A stretch of DNA of 64,000 nt from Bartonella henselae str. Houston-1 (GTDB lineage: Bacteria > Pseudomonadota > Alphaproteobacteria > Rhizobiales > Rhizobiaceae), in contig NC_005956.1 in the NCBI RefSeq assembly GCF_000046705.1, forward strand, positions 248,001-312,000, read 5' to 3'. Shown piece after piece: positions 55,809 through 64,000 of this stretch. Under the pieces are notes generated by a model, which worked only from the letters and a program-made list of their open reading frames with translations, was not told the origin of the DNA and did not search any database. Within the stretch, counting starts at the first letter, position 1. Each line of letters opens with the position of its first letter. The position numbers were made by a program, and so were the translations under genes.

Positions 55809-56300
55809 TCAATCTATTTGCTTAAAAGTTTTTTGCATAATGATTGCATCTGTGCGGCTATTTTTTGATTGGTAGTAGGCGAAGCGTTTAGCAATTTTTT
55901 GAAATTCAAAACCTTTATAAAGGCTCAAAGCAGAAAGATTGGTTTCTTCTACCTCTAAGAAGAGTTTTAGAGCGCGTTCGTGGTGGAGATGGCGAAGTGT
56001 ACTATCAATAAGCAAGGTGCCAATTCCTTGTCGACGACAATGAGGGTGGACAGCAATTGTGATGATTTCGGCTTCATCAAGAATGAGACGGCAGAGGCAA
56101 AAGCCTAAAATTTCATCAGGGCGTCCGATAAGAGAGGCTTTATATCCGAAGATAGATTGATCTGTTAAGAAATGATCAAAAGTTTTTTTTTCCCAAGCAG
56201 GGACAAAACAATGCTGATGAATTTGATAAAGTGGAACACTATCATCAGCTTTTAGTGGAGCAATCCAAAAATGCTTTTTTTTCGATAAAAGTTTGGACAT
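55809..56300 (-). CDS. rimI: ribosomal-protein-alanine acetyltransferase (GNAT)
   Basis: A 163-aa GNAT-fold enzyme. The acetyl-CoA loop is [13 protein letters not shown] near 85-97 and the C-terminal [19 protein letters not shown] is typical of RimI, which acetylates the N-terminus of S18. Its ATG shares one base with the tsaB stop, as expected from their usual pairing. Other GNAT substrates cannot be excluded. Confidence 0.88.
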   Translation of the reverse strand: MSKLLSKKKHFWIAPLKADDSVPLYQIHQHCFVPAWEKKTFDHFLTDQSIFGYKASLIGRPDEILGFCLCRLILDEAEIITIAVHPHCRRQGIGTLLIDSTLRHLHHERALKLFLEVEETNLSALSLYKGFEFQKIAKRFAYYQSKNSRTDAIIMQKTFKQID

Positions 56301-56983
56301 TATTTTTTTCGTGGTAGAGCAAAATCAGTTTGTTGTTTTGCGTCAGCACTCCGTAAATAGAGTGGACGGGGGTGATCTTGTGTTTGTTTTTTTGCAGCAA
56401 GATGGGCATAGTTTACAATGTCAGCTGCCTCGCAGACGGTTTTGTCTCGTAAGATTTTTTTGTTTATCTTATTGTTTTTAATATGCAGAGCAATAATATC
56501 AGCTGCTGGACCAGTTAATCTCGTTTGTTGCGGTAAATCTTCAATGATATTTTCAATTGTTTTTAATCCTGGTGCTCCTAAAGGGATGAGATCTTCACTG
56601 AAGTTTTGATGGTAGAACATATCTCTACCAGCTTCAATAACAACGGTGATTGCTAATCCAGTATTATTATTGCTTACTTGCATTGCTAACGCTTCGAGTG
56701 CACTTACTCCAACAGCTGGTATTTCGAGCGCTAATGACAAAGCGCGTGCTGTTGAAACACCTACACGCACACCGGTAAATGATCCAGGACCAATATTGAC
56801 AGCAATGCGATTAATTTGATCAAGAGTCGTATTCGCTTGATTGGTTACTTGTGCGATGTATCCAATAAGTTTTTCGGCATGTCCTTTGTTCATACGCTCG
56901 CTGATGCGAGCAATGACAGATTTCTGACGAATGAGCGCAACAGCGCAATAAATTGAAGCAGTGTCTAGAGCAAGGATGAGCAT
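56300..56983 (-). CDS. tsaB: tRNA threonylcarbamoyladenosine synthesis protein TsaB
   Basis: A 227-aa ASKHA-fold partner of TsaD and TsaE in making t6A37 of tRNA. The N-terminal LILALDTASIYCAVAL and GPGSFTGVRVGVSTARALSL are diagnostic. It lacks the metal-binding histidines of TsaD, as TsaB does. First gene of the unit reading into rimI, miaB and beyond. Confidence 0.94.
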   Translation of the reverse strand: MLILALDTASIYCAVALIRQKSVIARISERMNKGHAEKLIGYIAQVTNQANTTLDQINRIAVNIGPGSFTGVRVGVSTARALSLALEIPAVGVSALEALAMQVSNNNTGLAITVVIEAGRDMFYHQNFSEDLIPLGAPGLKTIENIIEDLPQQTRLTGPAADIIALHIKNNKINKKILRDKTVCEAADIVNYAHLAAKKQTQDHPRPLYLRSADAKQQTDFALPRKK

Positions 56984-57566
56984 AAAAATATTTTAGTTGA
57001 ATAATATGATAAACAAAAGACCTACAGTGTTTTTTATTCTTTTTTATTTTTTTGTGTGTTTTGCAATATTTAAAGAAGATTGCTAGTGCGAATAGCCAAC
57101 AATATCTTTCTTATAAGATATGGTGAGTGTTTATTTTTTCTCATTCTATCCTGTTGTAATACAGAGTGAGTAAAAGCAATTTAAAAGAAAGAAGCCATGA
57201 AATCCCATTTGTTTATTTCCTAAGTAAGAGCATATTCTGTAAGCCTTTTATAAAAACGTTATTTTGTGAGAGCAAATGAAATAAAAAAAGCGGCATTGTT
57301 TTATGATGAATGATATATTTTTGTATTATACTGTTTAGTTGCAAGCAATTGTCTGCTGAAAAGCCGTTTGAATAAGCAGTTTTACAGCTTTCTACTCTTG
57401 CTACTCAGTTTAAAGCAATTTGATTTTTTATATAATTTGTAAAAATGATAAAGAGAGTTTTGGAATTTTAACCTGTTTTGATAAAAGAGCTGCTTCAAGA
57501 GTGTCACACCTTTGGAGTGATTGCATGCTGAATTGAAAAAAGCAAAAATATTTAAAAACGCATATT
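56984..57566. other. intergenic region between tsaB and yeiH-like gene
   Basis: A 583-bp AT-rich stretch with no supported gene. A 62-codon frame (57382-57570, minus) opens with TTG overlapping the upstream stop, has no RBS and no recognisable sequence. The left end should contain the tsaB promoter. I see no RNA structure of note. Confidence 0.4.
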
Positions 57567-58613
57567 TCAAAACATTATAGGATTTAAATCATTTAATTGT
57601 ATCATGATAAGACTGCAAACACCGAGAATAAGTATGGAGCAGGTTGAAGCTAGAATGACGCGCCATCCTGCTTTTTTTAAGGATCGAATATCAACGCCTA
57701 AACCTAATGCTGCCATTGAAATGACAGTGAATAACTGAGCAATAAATCTAATAGGGATGAGAGTCTTTTCAGGGATAAGATTACTTGAGCGGATGAGCAT
57801 CATAAAAATAAAACCAATGATAAACCATGGGACGAGAGTGTGTAAGCGCAATCGTGTTTGTGCTGATCGATGATAGAGGATTGACAGAGCAAAAATAAGA
57901 GGACCTAACATGAGAACGCGCACCAATTTAACAACTGTTGCAATTTGAACACTCACAAAAGAGACAGATGCTGTTGCTGCTAAAACCTGTGGTACAGCAT
58001 AAACAACCATGCCGGAAAGCACACCATATTGGCTAAATGACAGATTCAGAAATGGATGTAAAAAAGGAAGAAATAGAATAATAAGAACCCCTAAAAGAGC
58101 AGTAAAAGCAATTGATGATGCCACTTCTTCATGTTTTGCTTTAATGACAGGTGCAACGGCGACGATTGCTGAATTGCCACAAATAGCATTCCCGCAAGCG
58201 ACGAGCATCGCTAAATGCGAAGAAAGCCCGAAAAGTCTACCGATGGTAAAACTGAGGATAAGCGTTACAAATATAACAAATATGATACTAGCAAGTAAAT
58301 TCCAACCGGCTGAAAGAACTGCATTAACACTAATGCTTGCTCCTAGAAGAACAATAGCAATTTCAAGAAGTGTTTTTGCACAAAAAGTTATACCTTTTTG
58401 AAAATATTTTGGCAAAGTAAAACAACTACCGGTAATGGATCCTAAGAGAATTGCCAACACAAGGCTTTCAAGCCATGCTTGCCCAAAAAGTTGTTTTTCT
58501 AAGATTTCTAAACCATAAGCCAAGACTGATATAATTAAACATGCTAGGATACCAGGAGAAAAGTCGTTTAAAAATGCGAGATTTTTTTTTATAATTTTAA
58601 TGTTCCTTCCCAT
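57567..58613 (-). CDS. yeiH: YeiH/UPF0324 family membrane protein
   Basis: A 348-aa integral membrane protein with about ten to eleven hydrophobic segments. The family signature is LVACGNAICGNSAIVAVAPVI (about 137-157). Members are conserved putative transporters related to sulfonate or anion exporters; the substrate is not established. A basic N-terminus of ~12 residues precedes the first segment. It is downstream of recR but with a 70-bp gap, so linkage is unclear. Confidence 0.85.
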   Translation of the reverse strand: MGRNIKIIKKNLAFLNDFSPGILACLIISVLAYGLEILEKQLFGQAWLESLVLAILLGSITGSCFTLPKYFQKGITFCAKTLLEIAIVLLGASISVNAVLSAGWNLLASIIFVIFVTLILSFTIGRLFGLSSHLAMLVACGNAICGNSAIVAVAPVIKAKHEEVASSIAFTALLGVLIILFLPFLHPFLNLSFSQYGVLSGMVVYAVPQVLAATASVSFVSVQIATVVKLVRVLMLGPLIFALSILYHRSAQTRLRLHTLVPWFIIGFIFMMLIRSSNLIPEKTLIPIRFIAQLFTVISMAALGLGVDIRSLKKAGWRVILASTCSILILGVCSLIMIQLNDLNPIMF

Positions 58614-58687
58614 AAATAATGTTCCTCTCCATAAATAAAGAAATGATAGTCAATAAATAAAAAAAATAACGGGTAAAAGAAAAAAAA

Positions 58688-59293
58688 TTAAAGATTTGTT
58701 CTTGCTTGTAAGGCTGCTGCTAAAGTCCCATCATCAAGATAATCAAGTTCACCTCCTACAGGCACACCATGAGCGAGTCGGGTAACTTTAACTGAAAAAT
58801 TGGAAAGCTGATCAGTGATATAATGCGCTGTTGTTTGTCCTTCGACAGTAGCATTAACAGCGAGAATAATCTCTGTAATTGGGTTTTGTACAACGCGCTG
58901 TATTAAGGGAGCGATGTTGAGTTCATCAGGACCTATTCCATCTAAAGGAGAAAGCTTTCCACCCAAGACATGATAACGTGCAGCTAAAGTTTTTGCACGT
59001 TCTAGAGCCCACAGATCAGCAATATCTTCAACAACAATAATTGTTGCATCATCACGACGTGGATCTGTACAAATCGAACAAGGGTCAATTGTATCTACAT
59101 TTCCACAAACAGAACAAATGCAGACCTTTTGTACAGCTGCTTGTATTGCTGCTCCTAAAGGTTCCAGCAATGTTTCCTTTTTTTTGATGAGATGCAACGC
59201 AGCACGACGTGCTGACCGAGGACCCAGACCTGGTATACGGGCTAAAAGCTGAATAAGACGCTCAATCTCAGGTCCTGCAATATGTTTAGACAT
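58688..59293 (-). CDS. recR: recombination protein RecR
   Basis: A 201-aa protein that with RecO loads RecA at gaps. An N-terminal helix-hairpin-helix ([12 protein letters not shown]) is followed by a zinc finger with C60, C63, C72 and C75, a Toprim domain ([14 protein letters not shown]) and a C-terminal Walker-B-like strand. Last gene of the dnaX-ybaB-recR set, its standard place. Confidence 0.96.
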   Translation of the reverse strand: MSKHIAGPEIERLIQLLARIPGLGPRSARRAALHLIKKKETLLEPLGAAIQAAVQKVCICSVCGNVDTIDPCSICTDPRRDDATIIVVEDIADLWALERAKTLAARYHVLGGKLSPLDGIGPDELNIAPLIQRVVQNPITEIILAVNATVEGQTTAHYITDQLSNFSVKVTRLAHGVPVGGELDYLDDGTLAAALQARTNL

Positions 59294-59327
59294 ACTCTGT
59301 TTCCAAAGAATTCAGTAAAATTTGGTT

Positions 59328-59654
59328 TCATGAGAACGGGAGTTTGAAATCGGGTGGAAGTGGTAGCCCTGCTGTCATGCTTTTGGTTTTTTCTTGCATA
59401 GCGATTTCAATTTTTGTTTTGGCTTCATTATAAGCAGCCATAATCAGATCCTCGAGGATTTCAATTTCTTCAGGTTTAAGTAATGAAGGATCAATTTTGA
59501 TTGCTGTTATGGTATTTTTACCGTTTAAGGTGATGCTGACAAGTCCACCACCAGCAGTCCCTGTCACTTGCAGATTTGCCATTTCCTCTTGAATTTTCTG
59601 CATTTTTTCTTGCATTTCTTTGGCTTTTTTCATCATGTTCATCATATCACGCAT
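59328..59654 (-). CDS. ybaB: YbaB/EbfC nucleoid-associated protein
   Basis: A 108-aa small dimeric DNA-binding protein. An N-terminal helix rich in Lys, Met and Glu ([18 protein letters not shown]) is followed by the conserved [12 protein letters not shown] and a second helix. It begins 14 bp after the dnaX stop. Usual role: nucleoid compaction and gene regulation, though not defined here. Confidence 0.94.
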   Translation of the reverse strand: MRDMMNMMKKAKEMQEKMQKIQEEMANLQVTGTAGGGLVSITLNGKNTITAIKIDPSLLKPEEIEILEDLIMAAYNEAKTKIEIAMQEKTKSMTAGLPLPPDFKLPFS

Positions 59655-59668
59655 AGGAATAGGTATCC

Positions 59669-61609
59669 TTATTCATCATCGATATCATTTTCATTTTTAA
59701 AGGTATCGGCATTTTTAAAGGTATTAGGGAGTAAATCAAGGTTGTTTTCTTGTTTATTTAGGCGAATATCGACAATTTTTGCTTCTGGAAAATGATAGAG
59801 GATTTTCGCTATATCAGGATCTGCTTCTGCATTGGAAAAAAGAGTTTTTTGGATAGCCATACTTTCTTCTTGTAGGGTTGGTCCTCCTCCTTCATTAACA
59901 AAGGTTATAGTCAACCGTTTTTCAGTCCATTGAGACAGCATTTTTTTTATGTCATTCTTAAGTGAATGTGGAGCATTTTCAGCAATCCTCAAAATGATAT
60001 GTCCTGGTTCAAAAGAAACAGGGTGAACAAATTCTGTAATGAGAAGTTTAAAAGTGATCTCATCATGCTGTTCAGCTAATTTAACAATATCGTGCAAAGA
60101 ATCAATAACTATAGCTTTTGGTTGAGTGGCTTGCTTTGTTGTGTGTGTGGAGGGATGCGGTAAATTTGTAATATTTTGAGGATTGGTAACAGATTGAGAA
60201 GTTTCAAGAATTTCTGTGACTTCAGGAGAGTGAGAGCTTTCGAGGTTTTGAAATTTGAGTAAATTTTCCGATTGTAAGCAATCATTTAAGTGGTTTGTCA
60301 CGGATGTTTTGCAATCTGGCTGGTGTGACGACGGGTTTGCAACCTGTAAAGAAGAATAGGCGTTTGCAGCTTCTATTTTTGTTGTATTATTCGTACTTGT
60401 GGACTCTTGATGAGAAGAATTGGAAACGATTGTAAGAGGTGTTGTTTCTTGCATAAGCTTTTTTAAAGCTTCATCAAGAGTTGGCAGATCTGTAACATGA
60501 GCAAGGCGAATTAATAACATTTCAGCAGCTTGAAGTGGACGCGCGGTTTGATTCACTTCCTGTAAACCTTTCAGTAACATTTGCCAGTTTCGAGACAAAA
60601 CAGGAACGGAAAGTTTTTTTGAAAAATCTAAGCTTCTCAAACGCTCGTCTTCAGTAAGTGAGAGATCTTCCAATATCTCTGGTGTGAAACGCAAACGTGT
60701 GACCAGATGATTGAAATCGGCTAATTCTGTCAATATGGTAAGGGGATCAGCACCGGCATCATATTGGCTACGTAATTCATGGAGTGCATTGACAACATTC
60801 CCCTTCATGAGGAATTCGAACAGATCAATAATACGAGCTTGATCAGCTAAGCCGAGCATTGCTCGCACTGTAACAGCGCTGATTTTGCCATTGCTATGAG
60901 CAATTGCTTGATCAAAAATAGAGAGTGCATCTCGTGCGGAGCCTTCTGCAGCGCGTGCAATCATGGAGAGCGCTTGATCTTCCACTTCCACATTTTCATG
61001 TTGAGCAATTTGGCGTAGATGTGCACTCAAAACTGCCGATTCAATACGCCGTAGGTCAAAACGTTGGCAACGTGAAAGGATCGTAATAGGAACTTTACGA
61101 ATCTCTGTTGTTGCAAAAATAAATTTTACATGTGGTGGTGGCTCTTCAAGTGTTTTTAATAAGCCGTTAAATGCCTGTGTTGAGAGCATGTGTACTTCAT
61201 CAATAATATAAACCTTATAGCGCGCAGAAACAGGACGATAACGTATTTGTTCAATAATTTCACGAATATCATCAATACCCGTATGTGAAGCTGCGTCCAT
61301 TTCGATAACATCAATATGGCGTCCTTCAATGATTTGCGTGCAATGTTCACCAAGTGTATTCAATACGGTTGTTGGTTGGTCAATATCTTTTGTTTTATAG
61401 TTGAGTGCACGTGCTAAAATACGTGCTGTTGTGGTTTTTCCCACTCCACGAATTCCCGTGAGCATCCATGCTTGTGCTATGCGTCCTGTTTCAAAGGCGT
61501 TAGTAAGAGTGCGCACCATCGCTTCTTGACCAATGAGGTCGGAGAAATTTTGAGGTCGATATTTACGAGCAAGAACGCGATAGGTTGTTTCTACCGGCAT
61601 ATTTTTCAT
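59669..61609 (-). CDS. dnaX: DNA polymerase III subunits gamma/tau
   Basis: A 646-aa clamp-loader ATPase. P-loop [10 protein letters not shown] (52-61), DEVHMLS, and the arginine-finger sensor [13 protein letters not shown] are clear. As is usual in Rhizobiales the zinc-finger cysteines of the E. coli protein are mostly missing (one Cys remains in GEHC). The region after about 385 is a low-complexity linker, followed by the C-terminal tau domain. I chose ATG 61609; a TTG at 61621 would add four residues. No obvious frameshift signal for a short gamma form was found by eye. Confidence 0.95.
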   Translation of the reverse strand: MKNMPVETTYRVLARKYRPQNFSDLIGQEAMVRTLTNAFETGRIAQAWMLTGIRGVGKTTTARILARALNYKTKDIDQPTTVLNTLGEHCTQIIEGRHIDVIEMDAASHTGIDDIREIIEQIRYRPVSARYKVYIIDEVHMLSTQAFNGLLKTLEEPPPHVKFIFATTEIRKVPITILSRCQRFDLRRIESAVLSAHLRQIAQHENVEVEDQALSMIARAAEGSARDALSIFDQAIAHSNGKISAVTVRAMLGLADQARIIDLFEFLMKGNVVNALHELRSQYDAGADPLTILTELADFNHLVTRLRFTPEILEDLSLTEDERLRSLDFSKKLSVPVLSRNWQMLLKGLQEVNQTARPLQAAEMLLIRLAHVTDLPTLDEALKKLMQETTPLTIVSNSSHQESTSTNNTTKIEAANAYSSLQVANPSSHQPDCKTSVTNHLNDCLQSENLLKFQNLESSHSPEVTEILETSQSVTNPQNITNLPHPSTHTTKQATQPKAIVIDSLHDIVKLAEQHDEITFKLLITEFVHPVSFEPGHIILRIAENAPHSLKNDIKKMLSQWTEKRLTITFVNEGGGPTLQEESMAIQKTLFSNAEADPDIAKILYHFPEAKIVDIRLNKQENNLDLLPNTFKNADTFKNENDIDDE

Positions 61610-61833
61610 CAATGATTCCAACTTTAAAGCGTTTGTAGGACATTTTCGATAACATGCGAGACAAGCTAATACTGTACTCTAATATAAAAGGATTTTTTCT
61701 CAATCAATATTTTTTAAGAAGTGAAAATATTGGCGTAAAGATAACCAAATCTCTTTGCTCTAGGCAAAAGTTACTCTAAAAATTGAAGAAAAAAATTGAA
61801 AAGCGATAAAAATATAACTTATCCCGTTAAAAT

Positions 61834-61930
61834 AGGAGGCTGGTACGATGACCCGTACCAGAACTCGTTAGGGCTGCTTCTTTCCAGACCTGACCCGGTT
61901 GGCGAGCAGTGCGTCCACCACCAACCTCCC
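61834..61930 (-). ncRNA. ffs: signal recognition particle 4.5S RNA
   Basis: A ~97-nt small bacterial SRP RNA on the minus strand. The conserved apical loop reads CCGGGTCAGGTCTGGAAAGA followed by AGCAGCC, with the GGAA tetraloop-type sequence and the internal loop bound by Ffh. The ends pair as GGGAGGTTGG with CCAGCCTCC, and the interior contains further hairpin pairs (TGGTACG...CGTACCA). It lies 210 bp before dnaX, the common alphaproteobacterial place. Confidence 0.95.
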
Positions 61931-62882
61931 ACGTTTATATTGTCGATTTAAAATGAAAAATCAAGCTAAGAAACGAAGAATATGGAAAGAACGATCAAAA
62001 ATTCCCCTTTGAGCTTAATTTGTGCATTACGCATTACAAATATGTTCGAGATTTATCAATGTTTATTGGAACAGGGTCCCACAGTGATTTGTTATGAACA
62101 AATCATGCGCTCTTTTCACATAATGGGTTTGAATTGAGCAGATGCTCGTTGGCTAAGGTGAGGGATTGAGTGGTGGAAGGACGTATTTTATAAATTTGCT
62201 AAACGCATGATGGGAAATTTGAAACAGTAAAAGAGAAAATGAAGCATAAGGTTCATTTAATTGGTTGAAGTTAGAAAATAGAAGAAAGAAAATCATTTTT
62301 GAAGAGCACAATTTAATCCGTATAGGTATTTTATCGCTTCAAATAGTTGATGCATTCTTTAAAAATGAGAGAAAAAAGGTTAATCTTGCTGTGAGAAGGC
62401 TTGCATGACTGTAGTCTGAAAGGCGGTTTGATTATGAGTTTTTGCATGACTAAAAATGAAGCTAGAATCGCCTGTGATTACTGCAGTATTCATTTTACTA
62501 TTAGCATGTAGAACATAGCTGTCATTTTATATTTTTACTCTATTTTGTCAGATATAGAACAAACTTATAGATTATGTAGCTTTTTTTATTTCTCTGTTTG
62601 TGTATATGATTGATATATGATGGAGTTTGTAAAAATTATGAGAAAAGCCAACTACAAATTTAGATATCATGTTTTTATAAAGAAAATACAAGACAATTCA
62701 ATTTCTTAAAAAAGTTTTTTAATGTTTTATTTTAATGGATAATTTGATTTTTGAGGACAAATATTAAAAATTCGAACTTATAGAATTTTACGTTTTGAAA
62801 ATTCACTACGCTTGATTATGAAAAAGGCCCACCTAAGCAATGGGGTAGACCTGTTAAAAATTAGGAGCTCTTAGAAAAATTA
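61931..62882. other. 0.95-kb non-coding region upstream of ffs
   Basis: No intact gene. The left end holds the ffs promoter. A frame at 62042-62230 reads on through three stops with protein-like stretches (for example VICYEQIMRSFHIMGLN and GIEWWKDVFYKFAKRMMG), which may be a decayed gene. The rest is AT-rich. The right end holds the terminator of the small secreted protein gene (62821-62852). Confidence 0.4.
62821..62852 (-). terminator. Rho-independent terminator of the small secreted protein gene
   Basis: On the minus strand AGGTCTACC pairs with GGTGGGCCT (two G-U pairs) around a loop, followed by TTTTTC. It is about 30 bp after the stop of the 135-aa gene and supports that gene being transcribed. 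Confidence 0.75.
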
Positions 62883-63290
62883 TTAATCATAATCCCCTGT
62901 ATCACAATTTATTCCAATAACTTTTTTCTTCGTAATATTTTTAAAAGTATAATGTCCCGATGAAGGGAAGCTTATGTGAAGGGATTTTACACCTTTGAGC
63001 GTAAAGACCTTATGTTCTTTATCATGCGTTATTTTCTTTTCGTTATCTGCAACAATTTTTAGTTTGTCTAAGTCAGAAGGGGAAGAGTACGATAAAACAA
63101 AGGATGCTTTTTTGGGTTTAAATGCTTTGCAAGCATATTCAACGCCTTGGTGTATTGTATCAGCTGCTTTAATAGTAACACTTTCATCTGAAGCAAAATT
63201 CCATTTTGTTTCACTAAATCCAGCAAATGCAACAGTGGAACACGCAAGAATATTTGCAACAACTAATCCTTGAGTGAGAATTTTTCTCAT
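62883..63290 (-). CDS. small secreted or periplasmic protein, unknown function
   Basis: A 135-aa protein with a clear Sec signal peptide: MRKILTQG, a hydrophobic core, and likely cleavage after VAFA (about residue 23). The mature part of ~112 residues is Lys-rich and soluble, with two cysteines (in YACKAF and GINCDTG) that could form a disulfide in the periplasm, and the pattern KVFTLKGVKSLHISFPSSGHYTFKN suggests beta-strands. I recognise no family. It has its own terminator and no operon partner. It may be lineage-specific; host interaction is possible but has no direct support. Confidence 0.8.
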   Translation of the reverse strand: MRKILTQGLVVANILACSTVAFAGFSETKWNFASDESVTIKAADTIHQGVEYACKAFKPKKASFVLSYSSPSDLDKLKIVADNEKKITHDKEHKVFTLKGVKSLHISFPSSGHYTFKNITKKKVIGINCDTGDYD

Positions 63291-63765
63291 TATGTTTTTC
63301 TCTCTTATCCTAAAATACCATTGATTATAAATCAGTTTTTATAAATATGAAAGATTGAATTTGACTCAGAAATGCAGGGCTAAACTGTTCTTTTTAGCTT
63401 TATAAAAATTCTCTTATCGTTATTACGTTTTGAGATAAACTATCCTGGAGGTATCGTTTGTATTCTCAAGGAGTTATCTCTCGTATGAGGGATATAAATG
63501 GTTACAGAAACTTTTATTTTTGGTGCTTGCATTTTTTTCTGTATTGGTTTTATTTCGGCTGAATTGATGTGTATTTTTTGCAGAAATGTTATAGGGGTAT
63601 TTGAACATTTCGATAATGGATGCTGTCGCTTATATTCTTCTTCAGTATTCATAATGAAAAGAAGTTTAGCAGAAAAGAAAGCCGCTGTTTTTCAAGGGGC
63701 GTTGTATCGTGAGATCTTTAGTATGCCCTTCAATCTCCACGAGAAATGTACAATTTAATTAATTT
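63291..63765. other. intergenic region between secreted protein gene and pheA
   Basis: A 475-bp gap. Its left end should contain the promoter of the 135-aa gene. Two short opposing frames overlap in it (63498-63758, + and 63440-63652, minus); only the + one has a start signal and it is listed with low confidence. Confidence 0.35.
63498..63758 (+). CDS. doubtful small ORF with one hydrophobic segment
   Basis: An 86-codon frame starting at ATG 63498 with GAGGG about seven bases upstream. The first 35 residues are hydrophobic (FIFGACIFFCIGFISAELM), consistent with a membrane segment or signal, and six cysteines are present. The remainder is unremarkable and I recognise nothing. It converges on pheA with a short gap. 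It may be a chance frame. Confidence 0.25.
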   Translation: MVTETFIFGACIFFCIGFISAELMCIFCRNVIGVFEHFDNGCCRLYSSSVFIMKRSLAEKKAAVFQGALYREIFSMPFNLHEKCTI

Positions 63766-64000
63766 TTATATGTGTGATCTTCGACCATTTTTAGCAGGAT
63801 AAATGCCAATAATGCGCAATTCAGCAGAAAAGAAGGACAGCTCATCTAAGGCAAGTTGCATCATGGGGTCTTCAGGATGCCCTTCGATATCAACAAAAAA
63901 TTGTGTTGCATTGAAATTGCCACCAATTTGGTAGCTTTCTAATTTTGTCATATTGATACCGTTTGTGGCAAATCCTCCCATAGCTTTATAAAGAGCAGCT
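63766..64000 (-). CDS. pheA: prephenate dehydratase, C-terminal part (5' truncated by window)
   Basis: The last ~78 residues of prephenate dehydratase, which makes phenylpyruvate for phenylalanine synthesis. The sequence is the ACT regulatory domain: ALYKAMGGFATNGINMTKLE, then ESYQIGGNF, TQFFVDIEGHPEDPMM and ELRIIGIYPAKNG, with the ESY motif that binds phenylalanine. The frame is open to the window edge, so the catalytic domain lies beyond 64000. Confidence 0.93.
   Translation of the reverse strand, partial: AALYKAMGGFATNGINMTKLESYQIGGNFNATQFFVDIEGHPEDPMMQLALDELSFFSAELRIIGIYPAKNGRRSHI

Noticed and set aside
57382..57570. 62-codon frame after the yeiH-like gene
   Set aside because: TTG start overlapping the upstream stop, no RBS and Lys/Phe/Asn-rich composition that AT-rich DNA gives by chance.
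63440..63652. 70-codon minus-strand frame opposite 63498-63758
   Set aside because: No RBS and no hydrophobic or conserved features; conflicts with the slightly better + frame.

Overview
This 64 kb window looks like a chromosomal segment of a Bartonella species (Alphaproteobacteria, Rhizobiales). The evidence is AT-rich DNA, proteins that closely resemble Bartonella and Brucella orthologues, the rhizobial order tsaB-rimI-miaB-phoH-ybeY-corC-lnt-xre-metK-trmB followed by rimP-nusA-ylxR-infB-rbfA-truB, and several long non-coding gaps with decayed sequence, as expected in a reduced host-restricted genome. The genus is my recognition from memory and was not tested by a search. Almost all genes are housekeeping. 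I see no prophage, CRISPR array, intact insertion sequence, tRNA or rRNA.

Left part (1-13.2 kb): a possible gene end, a tiny basic ORF, rsmB, guaA and a ugpQ-like phosphodiesterase on the + strand. These converge on a minus-strand glycerol-3-phosphate ABC transporter (ugpB-A-E-C). A 1.4 kb gap with degenerate ~190 bp tandem repeats follows, then a zinc-type ABC uptake operon (znuC-B-A, minus) preceded by a long AT-rich palindrome that looks like two mirrored Zur boxes.

13.2-28 kb: the class Ib ribonucleotide reductase operon nrdHIEF (+), with an unusually long leader carrying an NrdR-like palindrome and hairpins. It converges on prfA-prmC (minus). Then come a Fur/Mur-family regulator, secA, a periplasmic parvulin, argJ and a Nudix hydrolase. 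A 1.2 kb gap holds a long imperfect inverted repeat.

27-38 kb: a NlpC/P60 peptidase and leucyl aminopeptidase pair, coaA and an asparaginase (minus); hslVU (+); an RsmC-like methyltransferase; pnp and rpsO (minus), each followed by a convincing terminator.

38-57 kb: an MFS exporter (+) separates rpsO-pnp from truB-rbfA-infB-ylxR-nusA-rimP. These genes together with trmB, metK, an XRE regulator, lnt, corC, ybeY, phoH, miaB, rimI and tsaB form a long minus-strand block for translation, RNA maturation and envelope functions. Many genes in it overlap by 1-4 bp.

57-64 kb: a YeiH/UPF0324 membrane protein; recR-ybaB-dnaX with the 4.5S (SRP) RNA gene just upstream; ~0.95 kb of non-coding DNA; a small secreted protein of unknown function; and the 3' end of pheA cut by the window edge. 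I found no clearly new system. The points most worth checking are the nrd leader, the double Zur palindrome, the inverted and tandem repeats in the gaps, and the two small unrecognised proteins.
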